Assembly (NCBI GenBank): GCA_017395215.1 | Contig: JAFPVW010000168.1 | Location: 1-36,677 of the forward strand | From: Prevotella sp. | GTDB lineage: Bacteria > Bacteroidota > Bacteroidia > Bacteroidales > Bacteroidaceae | DNA length: 36,677 bases | Reading direction: 5' to 3' | Shown: positions 15,432 to 22,407 of the stretch, piece after piece | How positions within the stretch are numbered: the stretch's first letter is position 1 | Layout of the letters: every line of letters begins with the position of its first letter | Program-made: the position numbers and the translations under genes | The notes under the pieces: model-generated | The model's input: only the letters and a program-made list of their open reading frames with translations | Database searches by the model: none | Told to the model about the DNA's origin: nothing

Positions 15432-18209
15432 TTACAGGTTGAAGTTAAAATAGAGTTCCAGTCCGAAGTAGGGGTCGTGCCATTCGCGCTGCGTCACCTT
15501 GCTGCCCGAGAGGTACTTGGGGCTGATGTCGAGCAGGCCGTTGACGAAGAACGAGAGCTTGGTGCCCTTCTTGAATTCCTTGGTGGCCTTCAGGTTCCAC
15601 AGCAGCGAGACGGGTTTCTCGTTGCGGGCGTAGCTGACGGGCAGGATGGTGCGGCGGAAGTAACGGAAGGTGCCGTCGTCGGCAGCTATCTGGCTGCGGA
15701 TGTCGTCGCCGACGGCGAAGCGGTTGCCCTCGGTGTCGATGTATTCCGTGGGCAGGTAGTCGTGGTTGTCCTTATACTGCGACGTGTTGAGCCAGACCAC
15801 CTGGAAGAAGTTCGTCAGGAAGAGCCTGAACCGGGGGATGTGCGTGTTGAGCCAGATGTTGGAGTTGAGCCGCCTGTACTGGTTGCGGGCACCGTTGTCG
15901 TAGATGCAGACGTAGGGGAACTCGCGCCCGCCAATCTTCACGGCGGGATAGTAGTAGAGCGGCAGCGACGAGGCGTAGTCGGTCTGGTAGTAGGCGCCGT
16001 TCACCTCGACCGTGGTCAGCAGGGGTTTTATTTTTGGCAGTATGAGGCGGTACTCAATGCCGCGCTTGGTCACCTTGCTGGAGTTGCGCACCTGCTGCGA
16101 CGTGGTGAAGATGCTGTACGACTCCTTCATGTAGTCGCTCTTCTGTGGTGTGCGCCCGTCGATGCTGACGCCGGGGCGCAGTGTGGTGTAGAGGTCGTAG
16201 GTCAGCGGGTAGTACTCGGTGAAGTACTCGAAGCCCTGGTCCGACTGCTCGTAGAAGGCGGTCAGCGAGAGACTCAGCCCGTGGTAGTCGAGGTCCCAGC
16301 CCGCCTCCATCTTGCGGTTCTTGTTGGCTCGCAGGTCGCGGTTTGCCACGTCGTAGATGTTGGTGTAGGTGATGAGGTGGCGGTACTGCGGGTCGTTGGT
16401 GTAGGCATTGAGCATATAGAAGTCCTTGTAGAGCTTCTCGGGGTAGAGGTAGTCGAGCGTGGGTGTCTTGCTCTCGGTGCCGAAGCCGATGCGGAAGGTG
16501 TTCCGCAGCGTCTTGCCGACGGTGTAGGAGAGGTTGACGCGCGGGTCGGCCAGCACGTGGTTGTGCAGGTAGTAGTCCGTGGGCAGGTTCAGCAGCATCG
16601 AGGCGCGACCGCCGACGGAGAGCTGCACGATGTGCTGCCGGCTGTCGTCGTAGATGAAGTCGGCCTGGGCGTAGAAGGCGCCGTTGCCTAAGGCCGGTAT
16701 GGCCCAGTTGGGGCGCGGGCGCATATAGCTGTTGTCGTAGGGGAAGGGAGGGCGCGCCTCGTCCTCGATGACGGCGCCGTCGCCGTGGTTCTTCACGTTG
16801 GTGTATTCGGCGCCATACTGCAGGTTAAGCATCGTGTTCCTGAACAGGGGCAGGCGTGAGGTGGCGTTCAGCTGGGCGTAGATGTTAAGGGGCTGGTTGT
16901 CGATGTAGAAGTCGCTGTAGTACTTGCGCGGCAGGTAGATGCCCTCGTGCTCGCCCTCCTCGTAGGCCAGCGGCATATTCATAGGCCCGGAGCCTGAGAG
17001 CACCAGCCGGTGGCGGGTGATGCGGTCGCGGGTGTAGTCGGCCTGCAGCGTCAGCTCCAGCTGGTCGAGCCACGTCTTGCCGAGGGTCAGCCCGCCCTTC
17101 ATCATCAGGGCCGTGCGGCTGTAGTCGGCTTTGTAGGTCTCGTCGTATTCGTAGGTCAACTCGTCCTTCTTCATCTTGCTCACGGTGACGGTCTGGCTCA
17201 GCCGGCCGTCGAGGTTCAGGCTGTACGTGCCCAGCTTCACCTTATTATTATAATAGAGCTGCCCGGTGAGCCGCGAGAACTTGTCCATCTCCTCGCGGAT
17301 GTCGTCGATGGCGTGCAGGAAGTCGGCGCCGACATGCAGCGTACCAGCCTTCTCGCCCAGACGGAAGCCCTTGCCGGCATAGACGAGCTTGTTCTTCAGG
17401 TCGCTCTTCAGCCGGACGCGGAGCGGGGTGACGCCGTGCTTCGACGAGATGCTAATCATGCCGCTCGACAGGTTGCCGTAGCGGGCCGACGAGATGCCGC
17501 GTGTGAACTCCACGCTCTGGATGTGGTCGGTCGATATCATGCGCATGTCGGCACCCTGGTTGATGCCCGTCCGGCTGCGCACCTCGCCGTCGTAGCTGCC
17601 GCTGCCCTCGGTGATGCCCACGAGCTGCGAGCGGATGCCGTCGTTGGTGAGGGGGGCGCCGTCGGTGACGATGCCCACGCCGAGCGACGTGTTGGCGTCG
17701 CTGCCCACCTGGCGGCTGCTGATCTGCGAGAACTGCGTCAGGTTGTTCTCCTTGTAGACGCTGCCCGGCAGCAGCAGCATGACGTCAGCCAGCGACGTCG
17801 GCTGGATATACTCCAGGGCGGCCTCGTCGACGACGACCTTGCCCTTGCGGCTCTTCTTGGCCATGACCTCGAACTCTGGCAGGGCAAAACTGCTGCTCAC
17901 GAGGCGCAGCGAGAGGTTTGCGTCGGCGGTCAGCGTCAGCGGGCGCTTCAGCTTGGCATAGCCTAAGCACTCCACCTCGAGCGTGTGCCGGCCGACGGGG
18001 ACGCCGCGCAGCTCGAAGCGCCCGTTGATGTCGCACAGCGTGCGCAGTTCCTGGTTCTGAATACTGACGATGGCGAAGCTTGCCGCCTCGCCATCGTGGT
18101 CGGTTGTGACCTTGCCCCTCACCGTGCAGGTCTGCCCGAAGGTTGCGGCAGCCATGCACAGCAGGAGAAGGGTCAGAGAGAGAGTTTTCTTTCTAAGTAC
18201 TATGAACAT
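15432..18209 (-). CDS. TonB-dependent receptor with carboxypeptidase-regulatory-like domain
   Basis: 925 residues. The signal peptide is residues 1-25, and a carboxypeptidase-like beta-sandwich covers about 27-105 (VRGKVTTDHDGEAASFAIV, CDINGRFELRGVPVGRHTL). The plug follows (ALEYIQPTSLADVMLLLPGS; SVEFTRGISSARYGNLSSGMI), then a long barrel ending LELYFNFNL. It differs from the SusC family: no SusD partner and no SusC hallmark motifs. TonB receptors of this type import metals, metal chelates or other scarce ligands. The HMA protein and DUF4876 lipoprotein encoded just upstream favour a metal-linked substrate, which is inference. It starts six bases after the DUF4876 stop. Confidence 0.92.
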   Translation of the reverse strand: MFIVLRKKTLSLTLLLLCMAAATFGQTCTVRGKVTTDHDGEAASFAIVSIQNQELRTLCDINGRFELRGVPVGRHTLEVECLGYAKLKRPLTLTADANLSLRLVSSSFALPEFEVMAKKSRKGKVVVDEAALEYIQPTSLADVMLLLPGSVYKENNLTQFSQISSRQVGSDANTSLGVGIVTDGAPLTNDGIRSQLVGITEGSGSYDGEVRSRTGINQGADMRMISTDHIQSVEFTRGISSARYGNLSSGMISISSKHGVTPLRVRLKSDLKNKLVYAGKGFRLGEKAGTLHVGADFLHAIDDIREEMDKFSRLTGQLYYNNKVKLGTYSLNLDGRLSQTVTVSKMKKDELTYEYDETYKADYSRTALMMKGGLTLGKTWLDQLELTLQADYTRDRITRHRLVLSGSGPMNMPLAYEEGEHEGIYLPRKYYSDFYIDNQPLNIYAQLNATSRLPLFRNTMLNLQYGAEYTNVKNHGDGAVIEDEARPPFPYDNSYMRPRPNWAIPALGNGAFYAQADFIYDDSRQHIVQLSVGGRASMLLNLPTDYYLHNHVLADPRVNLSYTVGKTLRNTFRIGFGTESKTPTLDYLYPEKLYKDFYMLNAYTNDPQYRHLITYTNIYDVANRDLRANKNRKMEAGWDLDYHGLSLSLTAFYEQSDQGFEYFTEYYPLTYDLYTTLRPGVSIDGRTPQKSDYMKESYSIFTTSQQVRNSSKVTKRGIEYRLILPKIKPLLTTVEVNGAYYQTDYASSLPLYYYPAVKIGGREFPYVCIYDNGARNQYRRLNSNIWLNTHIPRFRLFLTNFFQVVWLNTSQYKDNHDYLPTEYIDTEGNRFAVGDDIRSQIAADDGTFRYFRRTILPVSYARNEKPVSLLWNLKATKEFKKGTKLSFFVNGLLDISPKYLSGSKVTQREWHDPYFGLELYFNFNL

Positions 18210-18215
18210 TAGCGT

Positions 18216-19493
18216 TTACTTGTTGCGCCAGCCCTTGGGGAATGCGGTCTGGATGAGTCCGGCGGCCTTGCGCTCGTTGACGTCCTGCATGTCCTCGGCA
18301 CTGTTGTTGGTGTCCTTGTAGAAGGTCTTGTCGCCCACCTTGATTTCCTTGCGGATGCAGAGTTCCTGGCGGTGGCAGCCGTTGACGAGGAACTTGCCGC
18401 GGTCCACGGTCTCGGGCACCACGCGGGTCTTCACGTCCTGAGGCACATCGCTGGTCTGGATACCGTCGATGATGTTGTCGGTCTCAACGGCCAGGATGTG
18501 GATGTCGATGTCACCCTCGGGCGTGGTCTCAGTGGCCTCTACGTGGGTCTTCGACAGCGTGGTGTGGCTGTTGACGAAGGCATCGATGGTCGACTGCTGG
18601 CCATTCTCTAAGCGGAACATCACGGGCGACACATAGCCACGGGGCTGGAAGAAGAAGCCGTAGGAGTCGCCATTCTCGCTGATGAGCACGTTGGGCACGT
18701 CGGGGTTGTCCACGTCGTTGGCATCGGGACCGTAGTACACCTCGAAGTCGGCACCGCTCAGGTCGACGGCGTGGTCGTAGGCTATTTCGCCATTCACCAC
18801 CTCAGAGTGGTTGATGGCGGTGAAGGCTATCACCAGTTTCTCGCCGGGGTTCACGGCGTGCTCCTTGCCCGAACCGGGAATGGTGATGAAGCCGCCGATG
18901 GGCACCTGCGTGGGATAGTAGCTGTCGTACCACAGCTGCTTGTTCTGCCAGGAGAGGTGCATCGTCACGCCGATGCTCACGCCGTCGGCATAGAGCACGT
19001 CCTCCGTGGGGTTGAACAGCACGATGTACTGGTCGGGGTGCATCATGCGGCCCGAGTTGGTCTCGCCGTTGAAGAAGACCTCGCTGAAGATGAAGTCGCG
19101 GCCCAGGGCACTGGCGGGCAGCGAGTTGACGTAGCCCTCGATGAGCTGGCCCTCGGTGTTGACGTTCACATTCTCCATGCGGAGCGAGATGACGACGTCC
19201 TCGTTCTGGGCGTTCTTCAGGCTCTTCTCAATCGCCACATTATAGACGCCCATGGGCAGCGATGCCGTCACCGAACCATTGGCGTCGAGGGGGAACGAAC
19301 GAGTGTCCTGGTTACGTACTTCGGTGAACAGTACGGGCGTTCCGGCCAGCGTGGCCACATCGAGCGCACCAGCCACCTTCGGGATGGCGTTGAACGTCAC
19401 GTTGATGTTCTTCTCGGCCTCGTCGTCGGAGCACGAAGCCAGCAGCACTGGGCAGACAAGCGCTGCCAGTGCAATTCTAAGGAATTGCTTCAT
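18216..19493 (-). CDS. DUF4876 family lipoprotein
   Basis: 425 residues. A lipoprotein signal peptide ends at Cys20 (LLASCSDDE), and the aspartates after the cysteine are compatible with surface export. An N-terminal Ig-like or CarboxypepD-like strand set at about 30-115 (TLAGTPVLFTEVRNQDTRSF; SLPMGVYNVAIEK) is followed by a lamin-tail-like region (DFIFSEVFFNGETN; DQYIVLFNPTEDVLYADGVSI). This layout matches DUF4876 proteins of Bacteroidota, found in operons with a TonB receptor and a DUF6850 barrel exactly as here. A substrate-capture role comparable to SusD is plausible but unproven. It lies 19 bases downstream of the HMA gene. Confidence 0.85.
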   Translation of the reverse strand: MKQFLRIALAALVCPVLLASCSDDEAEKNINVTFNAIPKVAGALDVATLAGTPVLFTEVRNQDTRSFPLDANGSVTASLPMGVYNVAIEKSLKNAQNEDVVISLRMENVNVNTEGQLIEGYVNSLPASALGRDFIFSEVFFNGETNSGRMMHPDQYIVLFNPTEDVLYADGVSIGVTMHLSWQNKQLWYDSYYPTQVPIGGFITIPGSGKEHAVNPGEKLVIAFTAINHSEVVNGEIAYDHAVDLSGADFEVYYGPDANDVDNPDVPNVLISENGDSYGFFFQPRGYVSPVMFRLENGQQSTIDAFVNSHTTLSKTHVEATETTPEGDIDIHILAVETDNIIDGIQTSDVPQDVKTRVVPETVDRGKFLVNGCHRQELCIRKEIKVGDKTFYKDTNNSAEDMQDVNERKAAGLIQTAFPKGWRNK

Positions 19494-19512
19494 TCTATGT
19501 GTTAATTAAGTG

Positions 19513-19881
19513 TTACTCCTGGGTCTTCTTCTCGTGCTTGCCGCAGCCCTTGCCGCCGCACTCGTGCTTCTCTTCCTTGCCTTCGTGCTTCTTGCAGCCG
19601 CCCTCGCAGCACGACTTGGCCACCTCGGCCTCGAACTTGGCGTCAGCCAGAGCCTTCTGCAGAGCCTCGACGCTGGTTTTCTCGGCATCGAAGCTCACGC
19701 TGACGGCGTGGCTCTCTAAGTCCACCTTCACCTCGCTGACAGCCTCGTTGGCCTTCAGTGCCTTCTCTACGCGGTTGGCGCAGTTCTGGCAGTGCATGTT
19801 GGCTACCTTGAAATTAACTTTCTCTGCCAGCACGTTCATGGCGAACAGTGCGGCCATCATCATCATTACAATCTTTTTCAT
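19513..19881 (-). CDS. Secreted HMA-domain metal-binding protein with Cys/His-rich tail
   Basis: 122 residues from the ATG at 19881; upstream in-frame residues belong to the promoter region. The signal peptide is residues 1-19 (MMMMAALFAMNVLA-EK). The HMA fold (about 20-88) carries the metal motif MHCQNC (M-x-C-x-x-C), and a Cys/His/Lys-rich tail at 90-122 contains CCEGGC and CGGKGCGKH. HMA domains bind Cu(I), Zn(II) or similar soft metals; this one acts outside the cytoplasm. The metallothionein-like tail suggests a sink or relay with several binding sites. It is first in an operon with a TonB receptor, which points to metal acquisition or metal protection. The metal cannot be told from the sequence. 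Confidence 0.9.
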   Translation of the reverse strand: MKKIVMMMMAALFAMNVLAEKVNFKVANMHCQNCANRVEKALKANEAVSEVKVDLESHAVSVSFDAEKTSVEALQKALADAKFEAEVAKSCCEGGCKKHEGKEEKHECGGKGCGKHEKKTQE

Positions 19882-19916
19882 TTTCCTTTGTTGTTTTGTT
19901 ACGTTGTTTTGACGGT

Positions 19917-19948
19917 GCAAAGGTACAATGATTTTGACGGCCGTGCAA
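19917..19948 (-). promoter_or_regulatory. Promoter of the HMA-DUF4876-TonB operon
   Basis: On the minus strand, -7 box TACCTTTGC (19917-19925), with TTGC at 19945-19948 where TTTG would stand at exactly 19 bases spacing. It is 35 bases upstream of the chosen HMA start. A nearby imperfect palindrome (TTGACGG ... at 19933-19946, GACGGCCGT core) could be a regulator site, but no family match is claimed. Confidence 0.75.
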
Positions 19949-20025
19949 TACCTAAAACTAAGGTTTTTCAACAATTGGCAACAAAGGCAGGCTAACGAAA
20001 CGCACTAATCACTAGTAGGTAGGCG

Positions 20026-21446
20026 TTACATCAGTGGAGCCAGCAGCCGGATAAGGCTTTCAAACAGACGAACCATGAACTTCGGATTCATACGCTCGGG
20101 CAGTGAGGACAACTGTACCGACTGGGCTTCGTCGTCGAGGAACACCTGCTTCATCTGCAGGGCCGTCTTCCCGCCGTAGAAGAAGGCATTGGCCTCGAAG
20201 TTATTCTCAAACGAACGGAAGTCGACGTTCGTTGACCCGCAGGTCGAGATGCTGTCGTCGCACACCATCAGTTTCGAGTGCAGGAACCCGCCTTCATAGA
20301 GACTTACCTTCACGCCGGCCTCCTCAGCTTCGCGCAGATAGCTGCGCCCAGCCCAGTCGACAAACCAAGAATCGTTCTTCTTAGGTACCAACAGTCGTAC
20401 ATCGACGCCCGCTACGGCTACCGTCTTCAGGGCGAACAGCACGGGATCGGTAGGCAGAAAGTAGGGCGTTTCAATGAACACATACTTTCTGGCTCCCATG
20501 ATGATGCGTACAAAGCCCTGCATAATCTCCGGGTAAGGCACCACGGGACTGCTGGTGACGACCTGGAGGAGGGGTCTTGGTGAAGGGTGAAGGGTGAAGG
20601 GTTTACGTTAGGATAGTACTTGCGGTCATTGAGCAGGGTGCGGTCGACGAAATACCAGTCGATGAGGAAGGCGCGCTGCATGGCATAGACACCTGTTCCC
20701 GTCACGCGCACCATTGTGTCGCGCCATTCGTCGGAGACATAGCGCAGGGCGATGTTCATGCCACCGATGAAGCCTGTCCGTCCGTCGACAACCATTAACT
20801 TTCGGTGGTTACGGTAGTTCACCTTGCTGGTGAACGAAGGGAAGCGCACGGGCAGGAACGGAGCCACTTCGATGCCTTCCTCGCGCATTCGCTCGAAGAA
20901 GCGGTGGGGCACCTGCCAGCAACCTACGTCATCGTAGATAAGCCTCACTTCCACACCTTGGCGGGCTTTCGCGATTAGGGCGTCGGCCACGAGACGCCCC
21001 AGTGCATCATCCTCCATGATGTATATGTCGATGTGGATATGGCTGCTGGCCTGGGCGATGGTTCTCATCAGGTCAGGAAAGAACTGGTAGCCGTCGGTAT
21101 AGACCTCCACCTCGTCGGTCTGGAAAGGCAGTGACAGGCTCTGGCCTGCAAACAGGTCGATGACGGGTTTGTGCTCCTCGGGCAACCGCAGGTTCTGCTG
21201 CTCCACGAATCCCAGCATCGACCGCTTCGACAGTTCGTCGAGCTGGCGCTGGTTGACGAGCCGTTCTTTGCGGGTGTTCCTGCCGAAGAACAGATAGAGG
21301 ATGATGCCGGCCACAGGTACGAACCAAATCACCAGTGTCCATGCCATCGTCTTGGCGGGCTGGCGGTTGTCCATCACAACGTGGGTCACTGTCAGTACGA
21401 CGATGATGTAGTAGATGATAGCCAGTATGATGTTCAGTTCGTGCAT
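20026..21446 (-). pseudogene. cls: Cardiolipin synthase (phospholipase D family), frameshifted at a heptamer repeat
   Basis: Two overlapping frames together make one cardiolipin synthase. The upstream part (21446 to about 20600) has two N-terminal membrane helices (IILAIIYYIIVVLTV; LVIWFVPVAGIILYLFFG) and the first HKD motif HRKLMVVD. The downstream part (to stop 20026) has FIETPYFLP, the second motif HSKLMVCD and the family-typical ending FMVRLFESLIRLLAPLM. The reading frame breaks exactly at three copies of GGGTGAA (20579-20602). Unmodified, the product stops at 20427 without motif two and would be inactive. Adding one heptamer or removing two restores the frame. The ATG at 21446 is preferred; a GTG at 21452 overlapping the queE stop is possible. 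Phase variation, a fixed pseudogene or a sequencing error all remain open. Confidence 0.88.
20579..20602. repeat. Heptamer array (GGTGAAG x3) at the cls frameshift
   Basis: Three perfect seven-base units plus a partial fourth. The flanking protein sequence is consistent with cardiolipin synthase in one frame before the array and another after it. Unit length 7 means each gain or loss of a unit moves the frame by one base. Confidence 0.9.
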
Positions 21447-21448
21447 CG

Positions 21449-22051
21449 TCACTTGAAGTTGGCAAGCTTATGGATTTGCAGCGACAGCCGCCACTGCGGA
21501 TGCTCCTTGATATAGTCTATACATTGTTGTATGATACGCGTGTTATGCTCCGCGTCGCCCGTGTCGCAGGGCTGGAGGTAGAGCCACCCCCCTTCCCCCT
21601 CCCGGAGGAGGGGGAGCCAAGCGGACTGTTGCTCCACGTCTTCAGGTGAAGTGAAAATCACTTTTAGTTCATCGGGAGTTCTCCCCCTCCTCCGGGAGGG
21701 GGTTGGGGGGAGGCTTTTTGGCGACACCGTCAGCCAGTCGAGGTTCTGGGGGGCAGGGCGCGTGCCGTTGCTCTCCATTGCCACCTCGAAGCCGTGCTGG
21801 TGGAGTAGGTCGATGAAAGCCTCGTCCACCTGCAACGTCGGTTCACCGCCAGTGAGCACCACGAAGCGGGCGGGATATTGTGCTATTTCCGCCACAATCT
21901 CGTCTTCGGTCATCTCGCGGAACGTGTCGAACTCCGTGTCGCAGAACGGACAACGCAGGTTGCAGCCCGCAAAGCGGACGAACACCGCCGCCCGTCCCGT
22001 GTTGTGACCCTCACCCTGCAGCGAGTAGAAGATGTCGTTAATCCTTCTCAT
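21449..22051 (-). CDS. queE: 7-carboxy-7-deazaguanine synthase QueE (radical SAM)
   Basis: 200 residues from the ATG at 22051, which gives the family opening MRRINDIFYSLQGEG. The radical-SAM cluster motif is Cys30, Cys34, Cys37 (CNLRCPFC), followed by VLTGGEPTLQ (64-73) and ESNGTRP (93-99). QueE converts 6-carboxytetrahydropterin to 7-carboxy-7-deazaguanine in queuosine precursor synthesis, using a 4Fe-4S cluster and SAM. Two repeat-derived inserts, about residues 113-124 (SLPPTPSRRRGR) and 145-156 (WLPLLREGEGGW), lie in frame between the core motif region and the C-terminal strand, and the protein continues normally (LYLQPCDTGD). It overlaps queD by 14 bases and is translationally coupled to it. 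Confidence 0.94.
   Translation of the reverse strand: MRRINDIFYSLQGEGHNTGRAAVFVRFAGCNLRCPFCDTEFDTFREMTEDEIVAEIAQYPARFVVLTGGEPTLQVDEAFIDLLHQHGFEVAMESNGTRPAPQNLDWLTVSPKSLPPTPSRRRGRTPDELKVIFTSPEDVEQQSAWLPLLREGEGGWLYLQPCDTGDAEHNTRIIQQCIDYIKEHPQWRLSLQIHKLANFK
21583..21618. repeat. Family A palindrome in queE (second insert)
   Basis: CCCCCTCC-CGGA-GGAGGGGG stem with a C-rich flank on the left, which is the G-rich tail read on the minus strand. It encodes the in-frame insert at QueE residues of about 145-156. Confidence 0.8.
21681..21715 (+). repeat. Family A palindrome in queE (first insert)
   Basis: CCCCCTCC-TCC-GGGAGGGGG stem followed by the tail TTGGGGGGAGGCT. Orientation is opposite to the copy at 21583, so the two face each other about 60 bases apart and could also pair with one another. 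It encodes QueE residues of about 113-124. Confidence 0.85.
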
Positions 22052-22370
22052 ACCAGGCGATGTTCCCCTCACACTCTTGCACCATAGCCTTATAGCAGTA
22101 GGGCACGCGCTCCACCACCCAGCGGGCGAGGTTCTCGGCCGTGGGGTTGAAGGGCAGCACGTCGTTGAGCACCTGGTGGTCGAGCGGTTTCTTGACGAGC
22201 CGTTTGATTTCGCTGAAGTCGATGACCATGCCGTTGCGGTCAAGCTGCTCGGAGCGGCAGTAGACGACGATGATCCAGTTGTGGCCGTGTACGCGCGTAC
22301 ACTTGCTCTCGTAGTCGAGGTCGAGCCTGTGGCAGGCCGAAATCTCTATTTTCTTCTGAACGTAGTACAT
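22038..22370 (-). CDS. queD: 6-carboxytetrahydropterin synthase QueD
   Basis: 110 residues, normal for the bacterial family. Zinc ligands are His14 (SACHRL), His28 and His30 (VHGHNW), and the catalytic Cys24 stands four residues before the HGH motif (C-x3-HGH). LDHQVLND and FNPTAENLARW are the family's usual C-terminal landmarks. The enzyme turns dihydroneopterin triphosphate into 6-carboxytetrahydropterin, the substrate of QueE, so queD and queE encode consecutive steps of the queuosine precursor pathway. It lies 37 bases downstream of dnaG and overlaps queE by 14 bases. No riboswitch-like element is visible in the short gap. Confidence 0.95.
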   Translation of the reverse strand: MYYVQKKIEISACHRLDLDYESKCTRVHGHNWIIVVYCRSEQLDRNGMVIDFSEIKRLVKKPLDHQVLNDVLPFNPTAENLARWVVERVPYCYKAMVQECEGNIAWYEKD

Positions 22371-22407
22371 CCTATATCCTTTTTTTACCTTTTTATTCTT
22401 TATACCT

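Noticed and set aside
14745-16691. 648-codon open frame on the plus strand
   Set aside because: Antisense to the DUF6850 barrel and the TonB receptor, with no recognisable domain and biased composition; a shadow frame.
20427-20600. Separate short gene or real alternative C-terminus for the upstream half of cls
   Set aside because: After the heptamers the residues in this frame have no similarity to the family, whereas the other frame continues the enzyme exactly; it is read-through of the frameshift.
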